Shown here: positions 1 through 9,358 of the stretch, piece by piece
Layout: each line of letters opens with the position of its first letter
Numbering within the stretch: the stretch's first letter is position 1
Assembly (NCBI GenBank): GCA_025349905.2
Contig: MU624852.1
Coordinates: forward strand, 1-20,408
DNA length: 20,408 nt
Origin: Blastocladiella britannica
Taxonomy: Eukaryota > Blastocladiomycota > Blastocladiomycetes > Blastocladiales > Blastocladiaceae
Direction: 5' to 3'
Notes under the pieces: generated by a model
Told to the model about the DNA's origin: nothing
Seen by the model: the letters and a program-made list of their open reading frames with translations, nothing else
The model's database searches: none
Position numbers and translations under genes: made by a program

Positions 1-20
1 AAAAAAAAAAAAAACAGAAA
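1..20 (+). other. Window edge: A14 homopolymer, possible 3' end of an intron
   Basis: The window opens with 14 A followed by CAG and then AAA directly before the ATG of the zinc transporter. Several introns here end in an A-run followed by a few bases and AG (for example the intron ending at 1140). This edge may therefore be the end of an intron in the 5' UTR or coding part of the transporter, cut off by the contig break. It could also be plain A-rich leader; the sequence alone cannot decide. Confidence 0.4.
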
Positions 21-1556
21 ATGTCACAGGCCATCCTGCAGACACCTCCAGCATCGTCCTCGGAGCACTCGCCCCTCTTGGGAGGCTCGCCTGCGCGAAT
101 TCACTACCGCTCGCATCGCGAGTCAAACCACGACAGCGGCGACGACAGTGGCAGTGGCAATAGCGAAGGGCATGATCACCACGACCACCACGGCCATGGA
201 CACCACGATCACCACGATCACGGCCATGACCATGTCACGCGCAAGCTGTGGATTGCATCGGGCCTGTGCTTTACGTTCTTCTTGGTCGAGCTGATCGGAG
301 GCATCATGAGCAATTCGCTGGCCATTCTGTCCGACTCGTTCCACCTGCTCTCTGGTGCGTCGTACACACGCGCGTCCTTCTATAAATTTATGCAGCTGAT
401 CGATTCAAAATATGATGCAGACCTCGCCGGATTCATCATTTCGATCGCATCCATTTACCTGGCGCGGCGCAAGGCCACCAAGCGCCACTCGTTCGGCTTC
501 CACCGGGCCGAAATCCTCGGGGCGCTGGCGTCGGTGCTGCTCATTTGGATCATGACCGTCTTTCTCGTCAACGAGGCCATTGATCGCGTCCAACACCCGC
601 GGCCCATCAACGGGCCGATGATGCTGGGGATTGCCGTGATAGGCTTGGTCGTGAATCTCATGTGCGCTGTTATCCGTTCTTTTGTTAACCATGAGGTATT
701 AAACGAGTTAACAATATACAGCCTGATATTTGCTCTGGGCCACGGACACGCGCACGCGCACGGCGCCGAAGAGGCTGGACACGGGCACAGCCATGCGCAC
801 GGCGGAAACATGAACCTCCGCGCCGCTGTCATTCACATTATTGGCGACATTGTCAGCTCGGTTTGTTAAATCCCTTCTCATTTACGGTTGGCCTGAAACT
901 AGACTCATGTTTGCAATGATGGCTAGCTTGGCGTCATTATCAGCTCCGTGATTGTCACCTTTTGGCCGGAGTGGGTGATTGTGGACCCAATCTGCACGTT
1001 CCTGTTTTCCGTCATTGTCATGTTTACGACGTTCCGATTGGTCAAGGACTCGATGGTCGTGTTGATGGAAGGTCCGTCTGTTTTGTTTTACCAGATGCGT
1101 CACGATCCGCTGACCTTCCCATTAAAAAAAAAAAACGTAGGCACTCCATCCCACATTGACCCGGCAGCAGTTGAGCACGACCTCGCATCCGTTCCCTTTG
1201 TCGTGTCCGTACACGACCTGCACATCTGGACGCTGACTGTCGGCAAAGAGGCGCTGGCCGTGCACCTGTGCGTGTCGCGGTCGGCCTCGGACCCGTCACA
1301 CGTGGCCGACGGCGTGCTGGCGGCCGCACACGAGATCCTGTGCACCAAGTACGGAGTGCACCATGCCACCATTCAGATCGAGGCCGCCGTCACTGACGAC
1401 GTCAGTTTCGATGGCGCAGGTCCGGCTGGGCATTGTCGATCGGCCGTGTGTAACGGCGGCGTGTGTCCGGGCGCCGCTGGTCCGGTCGCCGCTATCGTGC
1501 GCAAGTCGGACGTGGATCTTATCGTCGCTGATAATGAAGAGTCGGACCAAGAATGA
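21..1556 (+). CDS. Cation diffusion facilitator (CDF) zinc transporter, ZnT/Zrc1-like, 424 aa in 5 exons
   Basis: Exons 21-354, 421-661, 722-860, 927-1071 and 1141-1556 join into 424 codons plus TGA. Introns begin GTGCGT, GTGCGC, GTTTGT and GTCCGT and end CAG, CAG, TAG and TAG. The family moves Zn(II) out of the cytosol in exchange for protons, usually into vacuole or secretory compartments. The four metal-binding residues of the family are visible: H108 and D112 (HLLSD, TM2) and H230 and D234 (HIIGD, TM5), the His/Asp set typical of zinc carriers. The junctions rebuild the family motifs HLLSDLAGF and LMEGTPSHIDP. There are two His-rich stretches: residues 51-71 (13 His in 21) before TM1 and residues 199-218 in the TM4-TM5 loop. 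The C-terminal cytoplasmic domain (HDLHIWTLTV, then ATIQIE) is complete. The start is the first ATG, but only 20 bp lie upstream, so an extra N-terminal exon is possible. Zinc specificity is inferred. Confidence 0.93.
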
Positions 1557-1631
1557 GTGCTTTTTTCTTCTCCCCGCACACAAACACACTTGTAGTTCCC
1601 AGTATATGTATACGCCTTTCTATTTAAAGTA

Positions 1632-2985
1632 TCAGACCCAATGCAACTCTCGGTTCAGAAACTCAAATACAATCAAAGCCGCGCCATTGGTCGGGAACGA
1701 CCGCAGCTGACAGGTCCAGAACCCGCGGAAAAAACCCTTGGTGCCCTCGGTGCGGTATATATGGCGTGCCGTGGCCGCAATCGACGTGTACGGAGTCAAA
1801 CCACTTGCTGCTGCTCTCGCCATTGGCAGCGGCGCGGCCATGAGCCGGTTCTTGATCACGTCCGCTGGGAACGAAAAGACCCAGAACGTGTTGGCGGCAA
1901 GTCCGCCTGCCAGAAACGGGATCAAGGCGGGGGACACGTACGTCGAACGTCGGAGGGATTGCGTATACACTTCATATGATCCTATGATAACCTTGTGGTG
2001 AGGTTCAAACGCAAATGAATGACAAAAAAAGGGTAGAAATACCCCAGAGAAGCCAGAACCACGACCGAAACAAGAGCGTTGCTGGAAGCTGTGACCAGAG
2101 TCCCAGCACGCCGAACCGATGGGCGCGGGCAATCTGGCGCGCGCAGTCCACGGGACCCGTGTACCGCAGCGTTGCCGTGTCGCCATATTGGACTTGCAGC
2201 TTCGCCTTGAGAAGTTCCACGGGGGCCGCCACAAACGAGACGGTGATACCGGCGCCAAGGCCGGCGAGCGCGTGCTCCCCCATCGAAAGCGGCTGCGTCG
2301 GATCCGCGTGCGATCGCTGGATTGCCAGCCGAAGATTGGTCAATGTGCCGAGCTGGATCGAGTCCATCTAATTTTATGCCAAATGGTCAATATGCAAATG
2401 AAGGTGGATCACTGGAGTGCAAAAGAGTTACACACCATCGCCCAACCAAAGAGGGGCGGCGTCGCTCCCTTGTACAGCCCACGAAAGCCTTCCTGATTTG
2501 TGATTTCCAGTGAAATGATCGATTCATGGGTGGGATCAAGGACGTACGCGATGCACAGTCTTTTTCAAGCAATCTATAGCTCCTCCAAATCGGCCATGGA
2601 GGCCTTCGGTCTGGAGCCGAACCTGTAGGGGGTATCATTCATGGTCAGTATTCAGTATGCTCATATGAGCTTTTTTTGGTTTGAAGAAATTGTACCTTTA
2701 TCGTATCAAACTATGGCCACAAACAAGAAGTGAGACCAAGTGCGAATGGACAAATATTTGTAGGTCCATACCGGGTGTCCGACAGCCTGGCATCGAGAGT
2801 TGTGTGAGTAACTAGAAAGTTAAAAAAAAAAAAACTGTGAAATGGCTGTCAAGTACCAGCTTGGTTGCGCCAGAAGCAATGCCAGCAATGAAACCACGCG
2901 CAGTTGGACCATTTGACTGCGCGCTTGATGGTGGTGGTGGTGGTGATGGCGGTTGCGGCTGCGCGGCCTCTCTCTTTTCATTCAT
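1632..2985 (-). CDS. Mitochondrial carrier (SLC25 family), carnitine/ornithine/amino-acid carrier-like, 321 aa in 7 exons
   Basis: Minus-strand exons are 2857-2985, 2772-2786, 2696-2710, 2548-2622, 2436-2492, 2043-2367 and 1632-1981, giving 966 nt. The protein is an inner-mitochondrial-membrane exchanger with three carrier repeats. Each repeat has its P-x-[DE]-x-x-[KR] signature: HPFDTIK (residues 47-53), APVELLK and FPADVIK. The N-terminal 30 residues are Pro/Ser-rich with a run of five Pro. The segment around GWAMMDSIQLG resembles the SLC25A20/29 and fungal Crc1/Ymc group, so the substrate may be acylcarnitine or basic amino acids; this is only a subfamily guess. Exons 2 and 3 are 15 nt each and encode AVGHP and FDTIK, so the first signature motif is split over microexons. 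Five introns are phase 0 and the last is phase 1. The gene is convergent with the zinc transporter (75 bp between stops) and divergent from the smgGDS-like gene (44 bp between starts). Confidence 0.93.
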
Positions 2986-3029
2986 TTTTTTCGCTGGAAT
3001 TCAACTCCGAAAAGATCAAATAGCACAAA
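2986..3029. promoter_or_regulatory. 44-bp divergent intergenic region (shared promoter core)
   Basis: These 44 bases are all that separates the ATG of the carrier (2985, minus) from the ATG of the smgGDS-like gene (3030, plus). They are AT-rich against the coding background and start with a T-run. No TATA box is clear. Either the transcripts start inside this interval with almost no 5' UTR, or each gene's core promoter extends into the first exon of the other. Confidence 0.6.
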
Positions 3030-5596
3030 ATGACATCAACCCCCGCCGACGTACCCGGCCTGGTTGCCTCTTTTATCAACCTGTCGCATGCCGACGCCTC
3101 GCCCGGTCCGCTACTCTATTCCAATTGATTTGTTTTGAACAATGATCCTCACTCAAGTTCAAAAAAAAACATTATACAGAATCGCCCGAGGCGATCGATG
3201 CCGCGCTGCTTGCGACCCTGGCCGCCAAACCCACTGATGCTGTTCTTGTTGCTGCTGCCCGTGTGATTGCCGAGGCCGCAAAGGAGGGTCCGTTCCTGTT
3301 CATTTACAGAAAGAAACCTTATTAAATTTTTAACGTGTAAATGTCGTCCCGCGATCCGCCACCCCAACTCGCCGCTTTCGTCGCACTCAGATACCCGTCG
3401 AGATGCGTACCCGCCGGCGCTGATGACGGCCTTGGCCACGAGTCTCGAGCGCACAACGCTCGATGCTGCCGATCGGCACCAGCTGCACCGTGCCGTTGGC
3501 AATCTCCTTGCTGACAATGGTTCGACTGGGTTTCCCTTTCTTGTCTAAGAAACAAACTGAAAAATACCAAATTTATGTAGAGCAAGCTCGCCAGGCCTTG
3601 CTGGACGCGCCCAACGCAGTTCAGACCCTGATCGCGAGCACCACAGACAAGGACGAAACGGTTGCTGCCTCGGCTCTCAGTGTATTGGCCAACTTTGCCG
3701 TTGAATTTGGTATTTTTCTCCTTTTTTTTTTTTTGGGCGAAATACAGCCATACAGGTTCTCATCGATTCAAGGATCTTAGAGGCGGGCCAGGAGCACCTT
3801 GTCAAGAAACAACTCGTCGCCCAGATGCTCAAGTCGCTCGAGAAACTGACGGAGCTGTCTGCCCGCCAGTTGCACTTGCTCTCGGTGCTGGTCCAATGCG
3901 GTGCGACTCTCTCCCCATTCATTTCTTCAAGGTGATCTCACGCGTACAATGGTGATGCAGAGACTGGCGTGGACGAGCTCGTGTCCCACCGCGGCGTCGA
4001 TCAAATGGTGGACATGTTGACAAAGGGCCCTCCGCTCCAAAACGACAATCTTGAAATCATTCTCGAGATCATCGAGTCGTCCGTCACTGACAACCGTACG
4101 TGCTCACTGAAAAGTTCGACGTGTTAGAGTACTCATCTCGACGAACAAACAATTAAACAATTTAAAGCCCTGGTCCAGAAGCGGCTGCACGCCCGTAAGC
4201 TGGCCGCGTACCTGCTCCCGCTCATGGAGGATCTGGTCAACGACGTGCTGAATGCCGGCCTGGACGTGCCCAACTCGCCGACCGCTGCCGCCGCGGCTCC
4301 TCCGCACGCGCACTCGGCGGCGCTGGACAGCTGCCTCCGCATTCTCGTGCAGCTCACGCACGATGACGACATTGTGGACACCATGGTCCAGGACCCGTCG
4401 GTACTTGGCCGCCTCTCGGCTTGGTTGACTTACCCCGAGAATGTGCTGAGTGGTCCCGGCGTGGATCTTGCGGTCTGCGCTGCCCTGTGCCTTGGGAACA
4501 TGGCTCGCAACGGTACTTGTTGATTATTTACTTTTGCTTATTGTTCTTGTATTCCTGACCATAAAGAAAACAGACGCCAACTCGACCTTGCTTGTGCAGC
4601 AGCACCGCTTTGCCCGGCACGTTGCCCATTTGCTAGAGGCAGTCAAGAACGCCAAGGTCTCGATGGCGGCTCTGTCGGCTCTTCGCCACTTTGCCATGCC
4701 GATGGAAAACAAGGCAGTCCTTGGTCAGCTCGCGGTGACCGAGACGGTGATGCCCTCGATGCTGAGTCCGATCCCTGACGTGTCGCTCACCGCCATTGTC
4801 ATTCACCGCCAGCTGGCATCTGAGGGTACCGTCACCTGCTTCTTCCTTTGACTATTTCTTCTTCTCACTGTGTGTGCCTTTTCCCCGAGTCGCAGAGCGC
4901 AACATGCGCACCATCATCATGTCCAAGCACCAGAAAATGAACCAAACCGCGCTCGAGGTGGCTCTTGCTGCGATTCTCAAGCACTCGGAGCAGAATGCCA
5001 TCAAGTGCGAGGTTGGCCGGCTGGTGGGCGTCTTGGCCAAGACTGCCGCTCGTAGTGGCGCCAAGGGTGCGTTGTATCCCCTTTTACTTCTCCGATACAT
5101 TTTGCTGAACCCCTCGGCATGAAAAAAAAAAAAAAAAACTAGATATGCTGGATGCGCTGGCCACGACCGCCATGTCGCCGCTCTGGCATATTTTGCAGCT
5201 CCCTTACGCCGTGGTCTGGAACGAGGCGATCGTGGCGCTGACGCTGCTGCTCACTCAGTCTCCCAAGGCGAGCGAGGTGGCCGTTCCCGTGACCTTTGCT
5301 GCCGACGTGTCGGGCGTGTTTGCGGCCTCCAACTCGCTCGAGTTCCGGTGCAATGCCGCCCAACTACTCGTCATTATTCAGTCGCTTCATCCTGGTACAT
5401 ATATATGTTTTCCCGTTCATGTCAGGCTTTAACGCACGGCACCAACCAAATGACAGAGTGGAAGGGAAAGTTTGAAGAGGTGCGTACCAAGGCCCTGAAT
5501 GAGCTCAAGTCATCGCCTGCCGACACCACACCCGAGGATCCCGAGCGGCGCGAGATTGCCGCCAAGTACGTCGGCCTGCTGACGCATGTCGAGTGA
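3030..5596 (+). CDS. smgGDS/RAP1GDS1-like armadillo-repeat protein, 629 aa in 11 exons
   Basis: Exons are 3030-3105, 3180-3287, 3391-3519, 3581-3709, 3748-3900, 3961-4095, 4168-4512, 4574-4825, 4896-5066, 5143-5394 and 5457-5596 (1890 nt). The all-helical protein is close in length to human RAP1GDS1 (about 607 aa). It carries armadillo-type signatures of that family: HRAVGNLLADNEQAR, AALCLGNMARND, MAALSALRHFAMPMENK and IKCEVGRLVGVLAK. Members bind polybasic small GTPases (Rho, Rap and Ras types), act as chaperone or weak exchange factor, and shuttle between cytosol and nucleus. The substrate here is unknown. Every junction has the form codon-position-1|intron, so all ten introns are phase 1 and every internal exon is a multiple of three. 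Intron 4 is only 38 bp and is mostly a T13 run. The start is the first ATG after the divergent promoter. The next gene begins 83 bp downstream on the same strand. Confidence 0.9.
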
Positions 5597-5679
5597 ATGA
5601 AGGTTGGAAAAACGAATCGTTCTCTTTGATATTTTTCTCTCTCACTCGGCCCACCAGAATCGAGTTGCACTCGATCGAA

Positions 5680-7595
5680 ATGACGGCAAGACGGGCAAGT
5701 CCCACCAATCATGAGAGGTCTGCATACCACGTCCCTTCCCCGGCCCGACTCATGATTTCGTGGTCTTGCCGCACCAACCAACCCACTCACGACGGCGGAC
5801 CATCGCCCTGAATTTTTTTAGTAGACTAATGGTCCTCGCGGCGCAACTCTCGCGCGTCACACTACGAATCAATGAATTGCAATCGGAAGCGAGCGCCTTG
5901 GATACGGCGACCTTGGCACGGACCACGGCACAGAACCAGTCAGTTCATTTTTTTTTTACTGTTCTCGCGATCTGGTGCCTTTTGATTTTGCTTCTGATTT
6001 ATGAATGCCCTTGCAGCCTGGCAGACACCAAGCAACGGGCCTTGAGTATGCGCGCGACGTTGGCGGCCCGAAAACACGCGCTCGCCAAGCGTACGCGGTT
6101 TTTTCATTCATCTTCCAAAAAGAGGGAAGATTCACGCTCAAAATGGCCAACAGGACGCAAAATGGTTGCCGATTCCGCCATGTTCTTGCCTCTACGCGAA
6201 AATGCACATGTGCATGCCAATTTGAAGCTGGTGGAGGAAGTATCGTGGTTGGAAGGGAGCATTGAAGGGATATATCGGACTCGGTATGACTCCTCATTCT
6301 TTGGTTTCCCTGAACTGTTGGCCTCAAACATGGGCATGTCAATGGGATGCTTGCCAAAACTAGTGATATCCTTGTCCAGGCGCAACGGGAACTTGCCGAG
6401 GAGCAGGCAAAAGTCGCTCGATCCCTCATGTACGTGTACCCGATCGTGACGGTGCGTGCGTGAGCTCCTTTGCTTGGTCGACATCAAACAATCGTTCTCA
6501 TCTCTTGCTTCAATAGTTTGCACGCAATTCTCTGACGATACGAAGTGTCCCATTGCCCAATTCCGATTTTGAAGGTTCGTTAATCAATGACCACAATTTT
6601 TTTCTCCATTGACCCTTACATTGACGCGCTCATGTTTTACCAGAGAACCACGACCCACTCACGGTTGCAGCGGCCCTGGGCTGGATCGCGTCCATCATGC
6701 AACTCCTGACATTTATTCTGGCGTACCCGACACGCTACCACCTCACGCCCCTGGGCTCGCGATCCACCATCCAGGATCCAGTTTCGCGCACAGTCTACCC
6801 ATTGTACGAGCAGAACGTGTCCCCGTTTGCATTCGAGTTTGGCGTGTTCCTGCTCAACAACTGCATTGCCGAAATGCTGGAAGCACGCGGCGTCGCCGTT
6901 CATTCGCTACACATGACGCTGGGCAATTTGCGGTCGCTGATCCATCACATTTCGTTGGGCTCGATGGCGCTGGATTCACGTGGGCGCCCGTCTCCATTGG
7001 TCGGGCCCGGTATGCGAGCCGATGTGTATGTTCTTTATTCTCTTGGAGCATACGTATCATGAAATCTGACACATGGTGAAGAAGGTCAACACGCATCCCG
7101 CTCCCATTCGCGCGTCCAACCGCCGCCACGTCCACCAGCACTATTCCACTCGCCCATTCGCCATCCACGGTGCTCCACCTCCCCGGCGCACTTCAACGAT
7201 CTGCACTGGCGGTCGGCCACTCGCCCACTCTTACGCCAACCTCGACGCCGGGTGAACCAGCGATATCGCCGCTCCTCCGTGCATCTGGGTCATCGTCCGA
7301 CCCCAGTGACGCCGCCCCACTCTCGAGCTCTCCCGGCGGCGAAATCAGCGGCTTTGTACTTCAAAGTCCACGGCGATCGGTGGTTGGCGGCGGGACCAGT
7401 GGTGGTGGCGGTGCGGCGTCGCTACGGCACGCACGAAGCGCGTCCAATTTAATGGTGCCGGCGCATGGATCGTCACCGGGGGCCGAAGGGGTTGTTGGAC
7501 GAGGATCTCGGCGAGGGTTGGCAAGAACGGCTGTCGCCTCGATTCGGGCCAGCGGCGAGTGGACGGTTGTCAATGGGCAATTAAAGCAAGTGTAA
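5680..7595 (+). CDS. UVRAG/Vps38-like protein (ATG14-UVRAG family), about 464 aa in 8 exons
   Basis: Exons are 5680-5717, 5825-5938 (or from 5822), 6017-6090, 6154-6283, 6364-6451, 6517-6574, 6644-7025 and 7085-7595 (or from 7082). Order: a predicted coiled coil (about residues 12-140), then the family's C-terminal domain with VYPIVT, LTIRSVPLPNSDF, AALGWIASIMQLLTF, LGSRSTIQDPVS, FEFGVFLLNNCIAEML and LHMTLGNLRSLIHH. A Ser/Gly/Pro-rich tail of about 170 residues follows and ends WTVVNGQLKQV. UVRAG/Vps38 joins Vps34, Vps15 and Vps30/Beclin in PI3-kinase complex II, acting in endosomal sorting and autophagosome maturation. The N-terminal C2 domain of animal UVRAG is not seen, and the Atg14 N-terminal Cys motif is also absent. 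The last intron uses donor GTATGT at 7026, chosen because only this donor keeps the tail in frame. The frame is open upstream to 5593, so a longer N-terminus overlapping the previous stop cannot be excluded. Exons 3-5 are the least certain. Confidence 0.82.
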
Positions 7596-7630
7596 CATCA
7601 TCCGTACCCATACAAAAGATTGTTCCTTCC

Positions 7631-7631
<1 letters not shown>

Positions 7632-7662
<31 letters not shown>
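7632..7662 (+). repeat. Poly(A) tract of 31 bases upstream of the RIB43A gene
   Basis: An uninterrupted run of 31 A sits between the UVRAG-like stop (7595) and the RIB43A start (7694), ending 31 bp before that ATG. Long poly(dA:dT) runs commonly exclude nucleosomes, so it may be part of the RIB43A promoter. It is also the longest homopolymer in the window, and its exact length is prone to sequencing error. Confidence 0.7.
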
Positions 7663-7664
<2 letters not shown>

Positions 7665-7693
7665 TGGAAATTATTAGGATATTATTAGACGTT

Positions 7694-9161
7694 ATGTACA
7701 AACTCGACCACGCACCGTCGCTCATTGAGCATCAGGCGATCCAGCGCCGCCGGCGTCTCGACAAGGAGCGCATGGAGCGGATCTTTGATCCCAAAGTTCG
7801 CGTGATGGGAGTATGTTCTGGATCCACCATCTGCTGCATTCTGCACTGGGTTTATTGAATTAACACCCGTCTGTTTTTCCAGATTGATGTGGAAGGCCTT
7901 GCCGAGCAAATTCGCATCAAGAGCGAGCTGAGCTCCATTGAAAAAGAGCGCAATGACACGACCGGTACTTGAATTGCATTTATGTATTTCTATTGCGACA
8001 GACTACAACTAAATATATACAATTGATATGCAGATCGAGTGGCAATCGAAACCAACGAGCTCCTGCAGCTACTCGACTCCAAAGTAGTCGCCTCCCGCCG
8101 CGCCGTTCACCGCGACATGGACGCGTTCCGCCAGGACCACCAGCAACCTCCCATGCGACGTGACTTTGATCTGTACGATCCCGATCTGTTGAAGAACGAT
8201 ATCCCTGCTCGCGAATCGGACGTGGATTCGCGAAACACTGTCTCGGGAATGCAGAAATTTGAGGGCGAGGATCTGGAGCAAAAGGACCGGATTCTCGCGC
8301 AGCGGCGGCAAATGCAGGTGTGGGCGTGGCAAAAGATGTGTGAGAACGACTCCGCCATGAAGAAGAAGCAGAGCGAGGATCAGCGGCGGGAGCAGGAGGT
8401 GATTGATAACAATCGTCGGATCCAGGCGCTCATGGAGGCTGAGCGGCAGCAGCGCCGCCAGGTCGCCAAGGAGGACGCGGATTTCAACCTCATGCTGGTA
8501 TTGTATCTATTTTTTATTGTCGTCGACCAAACCTGACCTCCATGTTTTGTTGAATAGGCGACTGAAAAGAAGCTCCGCGAGTCGGAGCGGCGCAAGATGG
8601 AGACGGCGAAAAACATTGAGGAAATCAATGCCAACATGACTGGCGCGCTCTTGACTGAGCGACCCGCTCCACCGCAGCCATTCCCGCACACGTATGCTTC
8701 TTTTGTTTGTTGATCAGGTGGATCCTGAACTGAAACCACATCAATTTATAGCCTCCGCATCGACGCATTCAAGGGCATGACCGCCGATCAGATCCGCGAC
8801 ATTCACGAGACCCGCGAGCGCCAGATCCGCGAGACGCGCGACCGGGCCGAGCAAGAGCGCCGCGACCAGCACGATTGGGCCAAGCACCAGTTCTGGACAT
8901 CCCGGGCCACCACGCTGCTCGAGCGCGAGCGGCACCGCAACGAGCGCGAAAAGGAGCGGCTGATGCTCGAGCAGAACAAGGAGTTGGCTGCTGAATTCAA
9001 GCTTCGGTTCGTTCACTTCCTTTTTCGTGTATGTTGGATCCCACACCACAGCAACTGACTTGACTACATGATTTCGTAGCAAGCACTTTATTGACAAGGT
9101 CGTCTACGTCAATCCGCCGCAAGAGAGCTTTTTCCAGCAGTTTAACACAACAAGCCGGTAA
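7694..9161 (+). CDS. RIB43A-family axonemal protein (RIBC1/RIBC2-like), 377 aa in 6 exons
   Basis: Exons are 7694-7810, 7883-7964, 8034-8497, 8558-8691, 8752-9006 and 9080-9161 (1134 nt), close to the roughly 380 aa of human RIBC2. RIB43A proteins are microtubule inner proteins bound inside the A-tubule of ciliary doublets. Diagnostic features are the MYKLD start, RIFDPKVRVMGIDVE, LLDSKVVASRRAVHRDMDAF, the RRDFDLYDPDLL segment, QKMCENDSA, MTGALLTE, FKGMTADQIRDI and the C-terminal FFQQFNTTSR. Most of the protein is charged, Arg/Glu/Gln-rich coiled coil. The start at 7694 matches the family N-terminus; the longer open frame upstream passes through the A31 run and was not used. Introns are phases 0, 1, 0, 2, 2. 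Presence of the gene implies a motile, flagellated stage. Expression would be expected in zoospores or gametes (inference). Confidence 0.95.
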
Positions 9162-9358
9162 GCTGGGGCTGTCCCAAACGCACTTTACACCTTTCACCAA
9201 TCAGGATAGAAAAATATACAAAAAATTACAACAAAAATTGCTTGCATACTCTTTGCAAAAACGGGTCTAGAAATGATAGGACGGGATACGCACAGAAGAG
9301 ATGGGTGGAGTGTGTAGTTAGGGGAGGGAACGGATCAAGAAAATAAGAAAAAAAATTG
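9162..9358. other. Convergent 3' intergenic region
   Basis: These 197 bases separate the RIB43A stop (9161, plus) from the stop of the large orphan gene (9359, minus). They are A-rich on the plus strand from about 9207 and must hold both 3' UTRs. No gene, tRNA or repeat was recognised. Confidence 0.6.

Noticed and set aside
2387..2638. Minus ORF over the carrier's exons 4-5
   Set aside because: It is in the wrong frame and passes through an intron. The spliced frame restores the carrier repeat (IDCLKKTVHR-EGFRGLYKG).
2924..2946. GGT-type simple repeat near 2930
   Set aside because: It is simply the codons of the Pro run in the carrier's N-terminus on the minus strand.
7073..7255. Short ORF in another frame at the UVRAG 3' end
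   Set aside because: The donor GTATGT at 7026 gives a frame that stays open to 7595 with typical Ser/Gly/Pro tail composition. The other frames stop early.
7559..7693. N-terminal extension of RIB43A through the A31 tract
   Set aside because: It would encode a poly-Lys run and overlap the end of the upstream gene. The family starts at MYKLD (7694).
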